The position numbers and the translations under genes were made by a program. Shown piece after piece: positions 25,568 to 33,463 of a stretch of DNA of 64,000 bases. Each line of letters begins with the position of its first letter. Positions within the stretch are counted from its first letter, which is position 1. This DNA is from Paractinoplanes rishiriensis (GTDB taxonomy: Bacteria; Actinomycetota; Actinomycetes; Mycobacteriales; Micromonosporaceae). The notes under the pieces are model-generated. The model was not told the origin of the DNA. It was given only the letters and a program-made list of their open reading frames with translations, and searched no databases. The DNA lies in contig NZ_BOMV01000059.1 of assembly GCF_016862375.1 (NCBI RefSeq), positions 62,001 through 126,000 on the forward strand, in the 5' to 3' direction.

Positions 25568-26452
25568 TCAAGCGTTGAGGAACGCGGAGATGCGGTCGCG
25601 CAACTCGGCCCGGTGCGTCCACAGGACCGCAGGGCGGTCGTAAACGTGCAGGTCGGAGCCAGGGAGCAGGCCGGCCAGCCGCTCCGCCCAGCCCGCCGGG
25701 TGCGCATCGTCGCCGAGACAGCCGATGACCAGCGCCCGGCCCCGGAACTCGGCCAGCGCCGCCTCGTCGGGCACCGCCGGTTCGTGCCAGAGGGTGGTCA
25801 GTTCGGCCGCGAGCCCGTCCCGCTGCAACTGCTCGACCCGCTGCCGCAGGTAGCTCCAGCCGGTCGGAGTGTTGCGCACCGGCGCCGGCAACTCGCCCTC
25901 GACCGCGGCCGCGATCGACGCCGCCTCGCCCGACTCGACGGCGGCGAGCAGCCGTTCCATCCGGGCCTCGGCGGCCGCCGGGCGGGTGCCGTCCAGTGCG
26001 GCGGGCAGGTAACAGACCACCCGCTCGAACCGGCCCGGCGACTCGCTGAGCAGCCGGCACAGCGCGGCGGCGCCCATGCTGACGCCCAGCGCCCGGGTGG
26101 CGCCGGCCAGGTCGGCCACGGCGCGCAGGTCCTGGGCGAGGTCGGCGAACGTCCACGGGCCGACCGGCGCGTCGGAGCGGCCGTGCCCGCGGAAGTGGAA
26201 GAAGACCCGGCGGCCGCCGACCGCGCTGGCCAGCGGCCGGGTGCCGGCGATGTCACCGGCGAGGCCGTGCGCGAACACGGTCACCGGGTCGCCGGCGCCG
26301 GTGACCAGTTGTTCGAGGCGTACGCCGCCGGGCGTGCCGACCAACTCGGTGGATGGACCGGGCAGGGTGGGCCGGCCCGAACGCGGGCCGGTCGGATCGG
26401 CCCGGTGCAGGCGCGGCCCGCCGTCCGGCGGAGGCGGACCGAACCGCCTCAC
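25568..26452 (-). CDS. Alpha/beta hydrolase
   Basis: A 294-aa alpha/beta-hydrolase. The oxyanion region TVFAHGLAGD, the elbow LGVSMGAAA with nucleophile Ser125, and a C-terminal His in LWTHRAEL are present. The start was set at the GTG 26452 because GGAG lies eight bases upstream and the upstream gene stops ten bases before; a longer frame would run into that gene. The N-terminal 40 residues are Pro/Arg/Gly-rich and lie before the fold. Substrate unknown. It is downstream of, and probably co-transcribed with, the DUF2516 gene. Confidence 0.88.
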   Translation of the reverse strand: MRRFGPPPPDGGPRLHRADPTGPRSGRPTLPGPSTELVGTPGGVRLEQLVTGAGDPVTVFAHGLAGDIAGTRPLASAVGGRRVFFHFRGHGRSDAPVGPWTFADLAQDLRAVADLAGATRALGVSMGAAALCRLLSESPGRFERVVCYLPAALDGTRPAAAEARMERLLAAVESGEAASIAAAVEGELPAPVRNTPTGWSYLRQRVEQLQRDGLAAELTTLWHEPAVPDEAALAEFRGRALVIGCLGDDAHPAGWAERLAGLLPGSDLHVYDRPAVLWTHRAELRDRISAFLNA

Positions 26453-26462
26453 CTGAAGCTCC

Positions 26463-26777
26463 TCACCAGAAGCCTTTGCCGTCCGACAGGTCTTTGAGGC
26501 CGGGACGGACATCCAGGAGATAGATCAGGGCAGCTGCGACACCGATCAGGCCGAAGATGCCGATCGGGCCGCTGAACAGCAGAGTCAACACGATGCAGAC
26601 ACCCAGGATCGCCGCCCAGGCGCCCTTTGGCAGGGTGCCGATCGCCTGGAATCCGTCGCCCCGCTGGGTCAGACAGTGGATCAGCGCAACCGCCTGGACG
26701 ACCAGCGAAAAGATCAAAATGAGCAGGTTGAGGTAGCTGACGACTGCCAGGTAGAAGATCGGCGCGGAAGAGGCCAT
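26463..26777 (-). CDS. DUF2516 family membrane protein
   Basis: A 104-aa protein with three membrane segments: YLAVVSYLNLLILIFSLVVQ, AAILGVCIVLTLLF and IFGLIGVAAALIYLLDVRP. This pattern and the closing DVRPGLKDL region match the actinobacterial DUF2516 family, of unknown function. It follows an HbhA-like gene and a strong hairpin, an arrangement common in actinobacteria as far as I recall. Confidence 0.85.
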   Translation of the reverse strand: MASSAPIFYLAVVSYLNLLILIFSLVVQAVALIHCLTQRGDGFQAIGTLPKGAWAAILGVCIVLTLLFSGPIGIFGLIGVAAALIYLLDVRPGLKDLSDGKGFW

Positions 26778-26794
26778 GAGGGGAAGTCTATGCC

Positions 26795-26822
26795 GCGGGC
26801 CCCGGCCGTCGCCGGGGCCCGC
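26795..26822 (-). terminator. GC hairpin between hbhA-like gene and DUF2516 gene
   Basis: Perfect 12-base arms (GCGGGCCCCGGC and its complement) around a CGTC loop, nine bases after the HbhA-like stop. No T-run follows; such U-less hairpins often serve as terminators in actinobacteria. Confidence 0.65.
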
Positions 26823-26831
26823 TGATCATGC

Positions 26832-27275
26832 TTATTCGCCGGCCGGCTTCGCGGCACGCTTGCGCGGCTTGCCGTCGGGAGCGGCCGTGACAGCCTTGGG
26901 CTCCTCGGTCGCCTCGATGTCGGCGTTCACCACGTCGGCGCTGGCCACGATGCCACTGCCGACCACCCGCTCGCCGCGGGCCACCAGGGCGGTGTACGCC
27001 GTGACGGCGCGGTCCTGGGCCAGCTGGGCCAGCGAGGTGGCGACGCTGGCGGCGTTGCCACGCAGGGCGTCGAAGTCGGTGGTGCCGGCCTTCTCGCGGA
27101 GCTGGGCGGCCTTGGTGCTGGCCTGCTCGTTGTAGGTGCGCAGCGACGCGGCGGCGCGCTCGCTCAGCTCGGTGACCACGGCCGGCAGCTTGCGCAGCTG
27201 CTGATAGGCGAGGTCACCGGCACCGGCCGCGGCGTACAGCGGGGCGGGGAATCGGGTCTTGGTCTGCTCGGTCAT
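26832..27275 (-). CDS. Heparin-binding hemagglutinin (HbhA)-like protein
   Basis: A 147-aa helical protein like mycobacterial HbhA: PAPLYAAAGAGDLAYQQLRK at the start, a long amphipathic coiled-coil-like region (residues 30-100), and a C-terminal Lys/Arg/Ala/Pro segment (GKPRKRAAKPAGE). The basic tail is much shorter than the heparin-binding tail of M. tuberculosis HbhA, so adhesion should not be assumed; in free-living actinomycetes it may bind membranes or nucleic acid. Its start overlaps the XRE regulator stop (ATGA). Confidence 0.82.
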   Translation of the reverse strand: MTEQTKTRFPAPLYAAAGAGDLAYQQLRKLPAVVTELSERAAASLRTYNEQASTKAAQLREKAGTTDFDALRGNAASVATSLAQLAQDRAVTAYTALVARGERVVGSGIVASADVVNADIEATEEPKAVTAAPDGKPRKRAAKPAGE

Positions 27276-27658
27276 TTCGTCTCCTCGGCATCCTCATTGG
27301 GTTCGGGTGTGTGCCGGGCGTTCTCGTTGCGGAACGTCTCGTAGATCTGCGACAGCGACTGTTTCTGGGCAATCGTGAGGTCCGGGTCCACCGCGATCGC
27401 GGCCAGCACCCCCTGCTGACCTTCGCCGTCCAGCAGGCCTGCCCGCAGGTACATCGCCGGAGTTGACACCCGCAGGGCACTGGCAATCTGCTGCAACACC
27501 TCGGCACTGGGCTTGCGCAGGCCACGCTCGATCTGGCTGAGGTACGGGTTGCTGACGCCGGCTTTGTCGGCGAGCTGGCGCAGCGAGATCTGGGCGGTCT
27601 GCCTCAGGTCACGGATGAAGGCACCGATGTCCTGCGGCAGATCCTTGGGCGTGGCCAT
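27272..27658 (-). CDS. XRE-family transcriptional regulator
   Basis: A 128-aa regulator with an N-terminal Cro/C1-type helix-turn-helix (IRDLRQTAQISLRQLADKAG, then VSNPYLSQIERG), followed by a short C-terminal region with VDPDLTIAQKQSLSQIYETF that resembles regulators found upstream of hbhA genes. The ATG at 27658 is preferred over an in-frame start 36 bases earlier, which would add a segment not seen in the family. A dyad in the upstream gap may be its operator. Confidence 0.9.
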   Translation of the reverse strand: MATPKDLPQDIGAFIRDLRQTAQISLRQLADKAGVSNPYLSQIERGLRKPSAEVLQQIASALRVSTPAMYLRAGLLDGEGQQGVLAAIAVDPDLTIAQKQSLSQIYETFRNENARHTPEPNEDAEETK

Positions 27659-27701
27659 GCATTCGAAGGTAGCCGCGGGTGCTAGCTGTTGCAAGCAAAA
27701 C

Positions 27702-27713
27702 GCTAACTTTAGC
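27702..27713. promoter_or_regulatory. Dyad upstream of XRE-hbhA, candidate operator
   Basis: GCTAA-CT-TTAGC (27702-27713), flanked by two GCTAGC palindromes at 27681-27686 and 27712-27717. The 69-base AT-richer gap also holds the promoter of the XRE gene, so autoregulation is plausible. Confidence 0.4.
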
Positions 27714-27727
27714 TAGCGTGAGTCGTC

Positions 27728-28570
27728 TCACCTACCGGGCAGGCCGAGCAGCTCCCGGGTGGCCGCGGCGGTCAGCGGCGGCCGCTGCGCGAGCTGCGCG
27801 AACCCGGCGGCCCGGGCCACCAGCTGCATGTTCGACTCGACCGGCTGACCCTTCGCGTACGTGATCGTGTCTTCCATACCGACCCGAAGGTGACCACCGG
27901 CCGCGAGCGCCGCCAGCATCACCGGGATGGTGCTGCGGCCGATGCCGGTGGCCGAGAACGTGGTGCCCGCCGGCAGGTCCCGGATGGCCTGCTCGCACGC
28001 GACCAGCGCGGCGGCCGTCCCGGGCATCCCACCGGGCACACCCATCACGAGGTCGACGTGGACGTGGCCGCCGGCCGGCAGGCCGTACTTGCCGAGCAAC
28101 CGCTGGAGCGTGGTCAGCTGGCCCAGGTCGAAGATCTCGTACTCCGGCACGATGCCGCGTTCCTGCATCCGGGTGTGCAGGTCGACGATGAACTCCCAGC
28201 GGTTGAGGAACACGCCGTCGCCGAAGTTGACGGTGCCCATCGTGCACGAGGCCATCTCGGGCGCGGCGTCCAGCACGGCGAGCCGGTCGGACTCCGGGTC
28301 GGTGACCGCGCCGCCCGAGGACAGCTGGACGATCAGGTCGGTGGCCTCCCGCAACGCCGCCACGGTCGCGCGCAGGCGGCCCTGGTCGAGGGTGGGCTCG
28401 GCGGCGGCGTCCCGGATGTGCACGTGGATGATCGACGCGCCGAGGGCCTCGCACTCCTTGGCGGTCGACACCAGCTCGTCGATGGTGACGGGCAGCGCGG
28501 GAACGTCGGACTTGCGATTTTCCGCGCCGGTCGGAGCAACGGTGATCACGGTACCGGTCATGCTCAGCAT
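27728..28570 (-). CDS. BKACE family enzyme (beta-keto acid cleavage)
   Basis: A 280-aa enzyme of the BKACE family (DUF849), zinc enzymes that condense a beta-keto acid with acetyl-CoA, as in 3-keto-5-aminohexanoate cleavage. Visible features: VITVAPTGAENRKSDVPALP at the start, the metal site IIHVHIRD, GTVNFGDGVFLN, the second His pair in GGHVHVDLVMGVPGG and the C-terminal VGMEDTITYAKGQ. The substrate is unknown, as for most members. An ATG at 28561 is an alternative start. Between it and ygfZ lies a tandem dyad repeat. Confidence 0.92.
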   Translation of the reverse strand: MLSMTGTVITVAPTGAENRKSDVPALPVTIDELVSTAKECEALGASIIHVHIRDAAAEPTLDQGRLRATVAALREATDLIVQLSSGGAVTDPESDRLAVLDAAPEMASCTMGTVNFGDGVFLNRWEFIVDLHTRMQERGIVPEYEIFDLGQLTTLQRLLGKYGLPAGGHVHVDLVMGVPGGMPGTAAALVACEQAIRDLPAGTTFSATGIGRSTIPVMLAALAAGGHLRVGMEDTITYAKGQPVESNMQLVARAAGFAQLAQRPPLTAAATRELLGLPGR

Positions 28571-28582
28571 CCTGTCACGAGC

Positions 28583-28647
28583 GACGGTTCAGGCATGAAC
28601 GATGGTTCAGGCATGAACGATGGTTCAGGCATGATCGATGGTTCAGG
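28583..28647. repeat. Tandem 18-base repeats, each a dyad (3.6 copies)
   Basis: Units at 28583-28600, 28601-28618 and 28619-28636 and a partial unit at 28637-28647, all variants of GATGGTTCAGGCATGAAC. Each full unit contains GTTCA-GGCA-TGAAC; the third has one change in the right arm. The array fills the gap between ygfZ and the BKACE gene, and the ygfZ stop lies in the last copy. It may be a multi-site operator or a minisatellite. Confidence 0.85.
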
Positions 28648-29683
28648 CCGGGTCCACGGCCGCCACCGAGTCGCCCACCCGCAGCTCGGCATCGTCGGCC
28701 ACGTTGCGCTTGAGCACGGCCAGCGCGATCAGGCCCAGCTCGTGGTGCCGGACCGCGGTGCCGACGAAGCCGACCGCACGGCCGTCCAGGGTCACCGGGG
28801 TGCCCTGCGCCGGCGGCTGGTCGGTGGCGATGCCGTCCAGATGCAGCAGTGCGAGGCGGCGCGGCGGCCGGCCGAGGTGGTGCACCCGGGCCACCGTCTC
28901 CTGGCCGCGGTAGCAGCCCTTGTCGAGGTGGACGGCCGGTGCGGTGAACCCGGCCTCGGCCGGAAGGGTGCGGTGGTCGGTCTCCCAGCCCAGGCGCGGG
29001 ATGCGGTGTTCGACCCGGATGGCCTCGTACGCCCACAGGCCGGCGAGCGGCACGCCGAGTTTCTCGATCACGGCCGTCCGGGCGGCGCGCGGCACGAGCA
29101 GGTCGACGCCCAGCGGGACCCGCCGGGCCAGGCCACCCTCGTACGGGCGTACGGCGTAATTGCTCGTTGCCTGTGCCGGCACCTGGCCGGCGGCGAATTT
29201 CGGACCCGGCACCACCGCCACCCGGGGTGGCGCGAGATCGGGGAACAGGTCGGCCGCGCCGGGACCGACCAGCGACAACACCGCGATCTCGGCGGACGCG
29301 TCGCGCGGCTCGACCCGGGTGAAGAACCGCATCATCTCGAGGTATTTGAGCAGGCCCGCCCCGGCGCCCGGCTCGGTGTCGAGCCACGCCGTCGAGCCGT
29401 CCTCGGTCACGTACGCGTGCTGCTCAACATGCCCGTGCGGGGACAGCACCATCAGCTCGGAGCCCTGCAGGGCGGACAAGCCGGTCAGGTGCTGGGTGGT
29501 CAGCGTGTGCAGCCAACTGGCGCGTTCCTCGCCCGGCACCGCCACCACATCGCGGTGCGACCGGTCGACCAGGCCCACCGCGGTGGCCAGCAGGCGCTGC
29601 TCCCGCATCGGGTCGCCCAGGTGCGCGGCAACCCCCGCGTCGGCGGACGAAGGATCGAGGTCCTCGACCATCACGACGGTCAT
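28643..29683 (-). CDS. ygfZ: YgfZ/GcvT-like folate-binding protein
   Basis: A 346-aa protein of the YgfZ family, tetrahydrofolate-binding relatives of GcvT needed for maintenance of some iron-sulfur enzymes. The family signature KGCYRGQE is intact within VHLDKGCYRGQETVARVHH (about residue 240), and the GcvT-type beginning is present (ERASWLHTLTTQHLTGLSAL). The ATG at 29683 begins two bases before the Fur-type gene ends, so both are likely co-transcribed. The C-terminal end lies within the 18-base repeat. Confidence 0.92.
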   Translation of the reverse strand: MTVVMVEDLDPSSADAGVAAHLGDPMREQRLLATAVGLVDRSHRDVVAVPGEERASWLHTLTTQHLTGLSALQGSELMVLSPHGHVEQHAYVTEDGSTAWLDTEPGAGAGLLKYLEMMRFFTRVEPRDASAEIAVLSLVGPGAADLFPDLAPPRVAVVPGPKFAAGQVPAQATSNYAVRPYEGGLARRVPLGVDLLVPRAARTAVIEKLGVPLAGLWAYEAIRVEHRIPRLGWETDHRTLPAEAGFTAPAVHLDKGCYRGQETVARVHHLGRPPRRLALLHLDGIATDQPPAQGTPVTLDGRAVGFVGTAVRHHELGLIALAVLKRNVADDAELRVGDSVAAVDPA

Positions 29684-29684
29684 C

Positions 29685-30104
29685 TCACGGCTCCTTACAG
29701 TCCTCGCAGACGCCGAAGAGCGAGACGTGGCCCACATCGACCCGGAAGCCCCGCTCCGACAGCAGCCAGTCGGTGACCGGCAGCATCACCGTCGGGTCTA
29801 CCTCACTGATCGAGCCACATCCACGGCAGACCAGGTGAACGTGCTGATCCTCACCCGCCGGGTGGTAGGTGGGCGAGCCGTGCGACAGGTGGGTGTGGTT
29901 GACCAGGCCCAGCTCCTCGAGCAGTTCGAGGGTGCGGTAGACGGTCGTGATGTTGACGCCCGCGACGCGTTCGCGCACCGCCGTATGGACCTGCTCGGGG
30001 GTGGCATGACCTAGGTCGTGCACCGCCTCCAGGATCAGCTGGCGCTGCGGCGTCAGGCGCAGGCCGCGCTCCCGGAGCATTTCGGCTAGCGATGAGCTGG
30101 ACAC
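29685..30104 (-). CDS. Fur-family metal regulator
   Basis: A 139-aa Fur-family repressor. The winged-helix part has RGLRLTPQRQLILEAV and VNITTVYRTLELLEELGLVN; the metal/dimer part has HVHLVCRGCGSISEVD and a second pair CEDC at the end, forming the structural zinc site. Which metal it senses (iron, zinc or peroxide) cannot be told. The GTG at 30104 is the best start because the upstream extension is Arg-rich noise over the divergent aminotransferase; the start-to-start gap is only 38 bases. It is co-transcribed with ygfZ, an iron-sulfur maintenance gene. Confidence 0.92.
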   Translation of the reverse strand: MSSSSLAEMLRERGLRLTPQRQLILEAVHDLGHATPEQVHTAVRERVAGVNITTVYRTLELLEELGLVNHTHLSHGSPTYHPAGEDQHVHLVCRGCGSISEVDPTVMLPVTDWLLSERGFRVDVGHVSLFGVCEDCKEP

Positions 30105-30142
30105 CTCACGAGCATAGTTCGAATCGCGGTTACGCTCCGCCC

Positions 30143-30934
30143 GTGACCGAGCGACTAGTGGTCTCCCCCGCCGAGTTGTTCGGCGACGGCGTCTTCGAGA
30201 CGGTGCACCTGCGGCCGGACGGGCCGTGGCTGCTCGACGAGCACCTCGACCGGCTGGCCCGGTCGGCCGGCATGCTCGAGCTGACGCTGCCACCGCGTAC
30301 CGAAATCGCGGAGCGGGTGTCGGCGGCCGTGACCGGCTTCCCCGGCGCCGAGGGCGCCCTCCGGATCATCTGCACCCGCGAGGCGATGCACGTCACGGTC
30401 GGTGCCGTTCCGGCGGCAGCGGTGCGCGAGCGGCGCGACGGCATCCGGCTGATCAGCGCCGAGGCGGGCCGGCCGGCGCCCTGGTCACTCTCCGGTGCCA
30501 AGATTTTGTCGTACGCGACCAACTTCGCGGCCCGGCGATGGGCGCGGGACCGGGGTGCGGACGACCTGCTCTGGCTCACCCCGGAGGGGTACGCGCTGGA
30601 GGGGCCCACGGCGTCGCTGGTGTGGCTGGCCGGCGACGAACTGGGCACGGTGCCGCCGGACGAGGCCGCCATCCTGCCGGGCACGACCGTGGCCCGGCTG
30701 CTCGACGTGGCGGGCTCGGCCGGACTCCGCCCGGTGCGCCGCATGATCACCATCGACGAACTGCGCACGGTGGACGGCATCTGGCTGGCGTCCGCGCTGC
30801 GCGGGCTGGCCGAGGCGATCAGTGTGGACGGACAGCCGCGGGACCGTTCGGCGTGGACCCCGCGGCTGCTCGCCCTGCTGGGCTATGTCGACCTGCGGGG
30901 ATGGTCAGCCGCCGATCCGCAACAGGCGGGCTGA
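30143..30934 (+). CDS. Class IV aminotransferase (PabC-like)
   Basis: A 263-aa fold-type IV PLP enzyme, the family of aminodeoxychorismate lyase, branched-chain and D-amino acid aminotransferases. Visible: FGDGVFETVHLR at the start, catalytic Lys in SGAKILSYATNFAARRWA, and LEGPTASLVWL with the cofactor-contact Glu. The length fits 4-amino-4-deoxychorismate lyase of folate synthesis, but no pab genes are adjacent. The GTG at 30143 is chosen; a longer frame overlaps the divergent Fur gene. Confidence 0.88.
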   Translation: MTERLVVSPAELFGDGVFETVHLRPDGPWLLDEHLDRLARSAGMLELTLPPRTEIAERVSAAVTGFPGAEGALRIICTREAMHVTVGAVPAAAVRERRDGIRLISAEAGRPAPWSLSGAKILSYATNFAARRWARDRGADDLLWLTPEGYALEGPTASLVWLAGDELGTVPPDEAAILPGTTVARLLDVAGSAGLRPVRRMITIDELRTVDGIWLASALRGLAEAISVDGQPRDRSAWTPRLLALLGYVDLRGWSAADPQQAG

Positions 30935-31513
30935 CATGTGCGGGCGCATGCCGCTGTCGTCGATCGCCATCTCGTGCGCGTACAGCAGGGCGCCCTCGAC
31001 GATGCCGAAGAGCCGGTGCACGCCGGTCACGTGCAGGCCGGACGGCGTGTAGGCCACCGCGTCGGCGGCCATCTCGAGCCGGGTGGTGCCGATGGTCTTG
31101 CCCAGGTAGAGCTCGGCCGTGCCCTCCGGGGTGACGATGGTCGCTTCCATCTCGTCGGACGCGCGGCCGTCCACCAGCACCGGACGCCAGAACCCGGACT
31201 CGTCCAGCCACATGCCGGCCGGCTGCGAGTCGTCGTCGAGCAGCCAGGACCGCGACTCGTAGCGCAGGAACGGCCGGCCGTCGTGGCTGATCCGGACCTC
31301 CTGGGCGAAGTTGTAATCCTTGTCGGCCGGGAAGCCGCCCTGCCCGCGACCGCGCCACAGACCCACGAACGGCAGCAGCCCGAGCAGCCCCGGATGCAGG
31401 TCGGCACCCTCGCGCAGGTCGTGGGTGGCCTGGTCGGCATAGGGGTAGCGCTCAACCGGCGGAGCGTGCAACCAGGGCGGTGGGCCCAGAGGATTGTCCG
31501 ACTCGCCGCTCAC
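30905..31513 (-). CDS. Nitrobindin-like heme protein (peroxynitrite isomerase family)
   Basis: A 202-aa FABP-like beta-barrel protein. The nitrobindin motif GxWxGxGxG is present at residues 51-59 (GLWRGRGQG), followed by FAQEVRISHDGRPFLRYESR and, near the end, GVHRLFGIVEGALLYAHEM with candidate axial His. Family members bind heme and convert peroxynitrite to nitrate. The GTG at 31513 has GAGGGGG upstream and overlaps the stop of a small membrane protein. Its 3' end overlaps the convergent aminotransferase by 30 bases. Confidence 0.9.
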   Translation of the reverse strand: MSGESDNPLGPPPWLHAPPVERYPYADQATHDLREGADLHPGLLGLLPFVGLWRGRGQGGFPADKDYNFAQEVRISHDGRPFLRYESRSWLLDDDSQPAGMWLDESGFWRPVLVDGRASDEMEATIVTPEGTAELYLGKTIGTTRLEMAADAVAYTPSGLHVTGVHRLFGIVEGALLYAHEMAIDDSGMRPHMSARLLRIGG

Positions 31514-31614
31514 CAACGCCCCCTCGCAATGCGTATCGCCACATAGCCGAAGCCGCCGGCCAGCGCACCCAGGCCGGCCACCAGCAGACTCACGAACCCG
31601 ATCTCGGTAACCAT
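31510..31614 (-). CDS. Small single-pass membrane protein (34 aa)
   Basis: A short frame MVTEIGFVSLLVAGLGALAG... ending RGRW, with one clear membrane helix and a basic C-terminal end. Its TGA overlaps the GTG of the nitrobindin gene (GTGA), the pattern of coupled genes. The upstream SD is weak. I recognise no family. Coupling and a clean helix are the support; it could instead be a translated leader. Confidence 0.45.
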   Translation of the reverse strand: MVTEIGFVSLLVAGLGALAGGFGYVAIRIARGRW

Positions 31615-31628
31615 GACGGGCCCATCTT

Positions 31629-32003
31629 ATGCTGGCCCGCATGGCACGTTTGCTGGTCGTCAAGGCCACCGCCGGCGCGGACGCACCCGAGCGCTGCTCA
31701 CAGGCGTTCACGGTGGCGAGCACGGCCGCCGTGTCCGGGGTGGACGTGTCGTTCTGGCTCACCGGCGAGTCCACCTGGTTCGCGCTGCCCGGCCGCGCCG
31801 CCCAGTTCGAGCTGCCGCACGCCGCGCCCCTGCCCGACCTGCTCGAGCTGCTGCTGGCAAACGGCCGGGTGACGGCCTGCACGCAGTGCGCGGCCCGCCG
31901 GGCGGTCGGCCCCGACGACGTGCTGCCGGGCATCCGGATAGCGGGCGCCGCCGTCTTCGTCGAAGAGATCACCGCCGACGGCGCTCAGGCGATCGTCTAC
32001 TGA
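31629..32003 (+). CDS. DsrE-like family protein
   Basis: A 124-aa DsrE/DsrF-like protein: ARLLVVKATAGADAPERCSQ at the start, SGVDVSFWLTGESTWFALPG in the middle, and a C-terminal ACTQCAARRAVGPDDVLPGI with a Cys pair (CTQC) that could take part in sulfur relay. The true start may be the ATG at 31641 (MARLLVVKAT). It is divergent from the small membrane protein/nitrobindin pair. Its function is unknown. Confidence 0.8.
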   Translation: MLARMARLLVVKATAGADAPERCSQAFTVASTAAVSGVDVSFWLTGESTWFALPGRAAQFELPHAAPLPDLLELLLANGRVTACTQCAARRAVGPDDVLPGIRIAGAAVFVEEITADGAQAIVY

Positions 32004-32028
32004 GCGCAGGCTCCGCAGCACACCCGCA

Positions 32029-33330
32029 CTAGCGGCGCACGCTCCGCAGCACCACACCGGCCAGGGTGGCGCCGAAGCCGGCCACGATCAGCCAGATCAG
32101 CGCCGGTCCGGTCACCGGCAGGTCGCTGTCGCCGCTGCCGGCCTGCACCGTGATGTCGAGGCGTAGCGCCCGGAACTCACCGCTCGGATCGACGCCGGCG
32201 GCCACGAACGAGTGCAGACCCGCGCTCAAGATTTCCGGGACGATGACCGCCTGCCGGAACGCACCCGCCTCGTCGGTGGTCACGGTGGCCAGCACGATCG
32301 GGTCGGAGTAGACGGTGATCGTGACGGTCGAGTACGGCGCGTAGCCGTCGCCGATGACGACCAGTTCCTCGCCGGGCTCGGTGGCCGAGATGTCGCCGTC
32401 GCCGGTCCCCAGCGGCAGGTCGGTCACCGGCGGGGTGGTGCTGATGTCGGGCACGGTCGGCACCACGGTGTCCGAGGCGGCCGAGGTGGCGGCGGCGCCG
32501 GTCGCGGAGTAGGCGGTCACCGTCACGGTGTACGCGATGCCGGCCTCACCGCCGAGAACGCAGGAGGTCGCGTCGGTGGTGGTGCAGGAGGCCGGTCCGG
32601 GGTCGGCCACGGCCCGGTAGCTGGCGGCCGGCGCACCGCCGGCGGCGGAGGCGGTCCAGGAGACCTTGATCGAGGAGTAGCCGGCCACGACGGTCACGCC
32701 GGTGGGCGCGGCGGGGGCGCCCGGGTCAGGAGTGGTGCCAGTCGGGGTGGGGGTGGCCGTGGGGGTCGGCGTCACCGTCACGGTCGAGGTCGGCGTGGCC
32801 GTCACCGTCGAGGTCGGCGTGGCCGTCACCGTCGGGGTGGGGGTCGCCGTCAGAGTGGGCATCACGGTGTCCGTCGGGGTCGGCGTGGGTGTGCCGGTGG
32901 GCGTCTCCGACGGTGTCGGCGTCGAGGTGACCGTCGGGGTCGCCTCCGGCACGCAGGGTTCGTCGGTCGAGGCGCCAGCGGTCGGCGGCGCCGGAGCGAC
33001 CATAGGCGCGACCGTCGAAGGCGACGGATGGGAAGCCTCAGATGACGCGAGCGGGTTCGACTCCGACGAGGACAGATCGGACTCCGAAGACGCCGACGGG
33101 TCCGGCTCCGGTGAAGACGCCGACGGATCCGGTTCCGCCGAAGACGCCGACGGGTCCGGGGATGACGAGGTCGCCGTAGGGCACGGGTTGGCCGCTTGCA
33201 GCACCATGCCCGGGCCGCCCTGCACCACCAGATTGACGGCGCCTACCAGCAACAACAGCCCGCAGATCACGATCGCCGGGAGGACCGGCCCGTACTGCGA
33301 TGCCCGCCTGTGCTTTCCCCGCGAATACAT
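32029..33330 (-). CDS. Sortase-anchored surface protein, Ser/Asp/Pro and Thr/Pro repeats
   Basis: A 433-aa cell-wall protein. An N-terminal membrane/signal segment (VLPAIVICGLLLLVGAVNLV) is followed by DPSASSxEP repeats (about 55-85), a Thr-Pro repeat stalk (130-200, units TATPTSTV), a fibronectin type III domain (about 205-290), a second beta domain (300-390), and a C-terminal sortase signal: LPVTG at 404-408, a hydrophobic segment and a basic tail SVRR. The layout suggests a domain held out from the wall on a glycosylatable stalk. No sortase gene is nearby. Its role in adhesion or envelope structure is inferred. Confidence 0.85.
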   Translation of the reverse strand: MYSRGKHRRASQYGPVLPAIVICGLLLLVGAVNLVVQGGPGMVLQAANPCPTATSSSPDPSASSAEPDPSASSPEPDPSASSESDLSSSESNPLASSEASHPSPSTVAPMVAPAPPTAGASTDEPCVPEATPTVTSTPTPSETPTGTPTPTPTDTVMPTLTATPTPTVTATPTSTVTATPTSTVTVTPTPTATPTPTGTTPDPGAPAAPTGVTVVAGYSSIKVSWTASAAGGAPAASYRAVADPGPASCTTTDATSCVLGGEAGIAYTVTVTAYSATGAAATSAASDTVVPTVPDISTTPPVTDLPLGTGDGDISATEPGEELVVIGDGYAPYSTVTITVYSDPIVLATVTTDEAGAFRQAVIVPEILSAGLHSFVAAGVDPSGEFRALRLDITVQAGSGDSDLPVTGPALIWLIVAGFGATLAGVVLRSVRR

Positions 33331-33463
33331 GCCGCATCCCCACGCACGCCGGATCGAAAGCGGCCCTCATGTGGCGGGGCCGCCGCCTGCACACGCTATG
33401 GCGGCCGGAATTTGCCTACCCGACTTTTCTGGAAATGGCTGAATATCAGGACGTTTACAGTTC

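Noticed and set aside
32010-32054. Direct repeat of GCTCCGCAGCA near the DsrE and surface protein ends
   Set aside because: Two short copies 31 bases apart, one in coding sequence; not enough for an element or attachment site.
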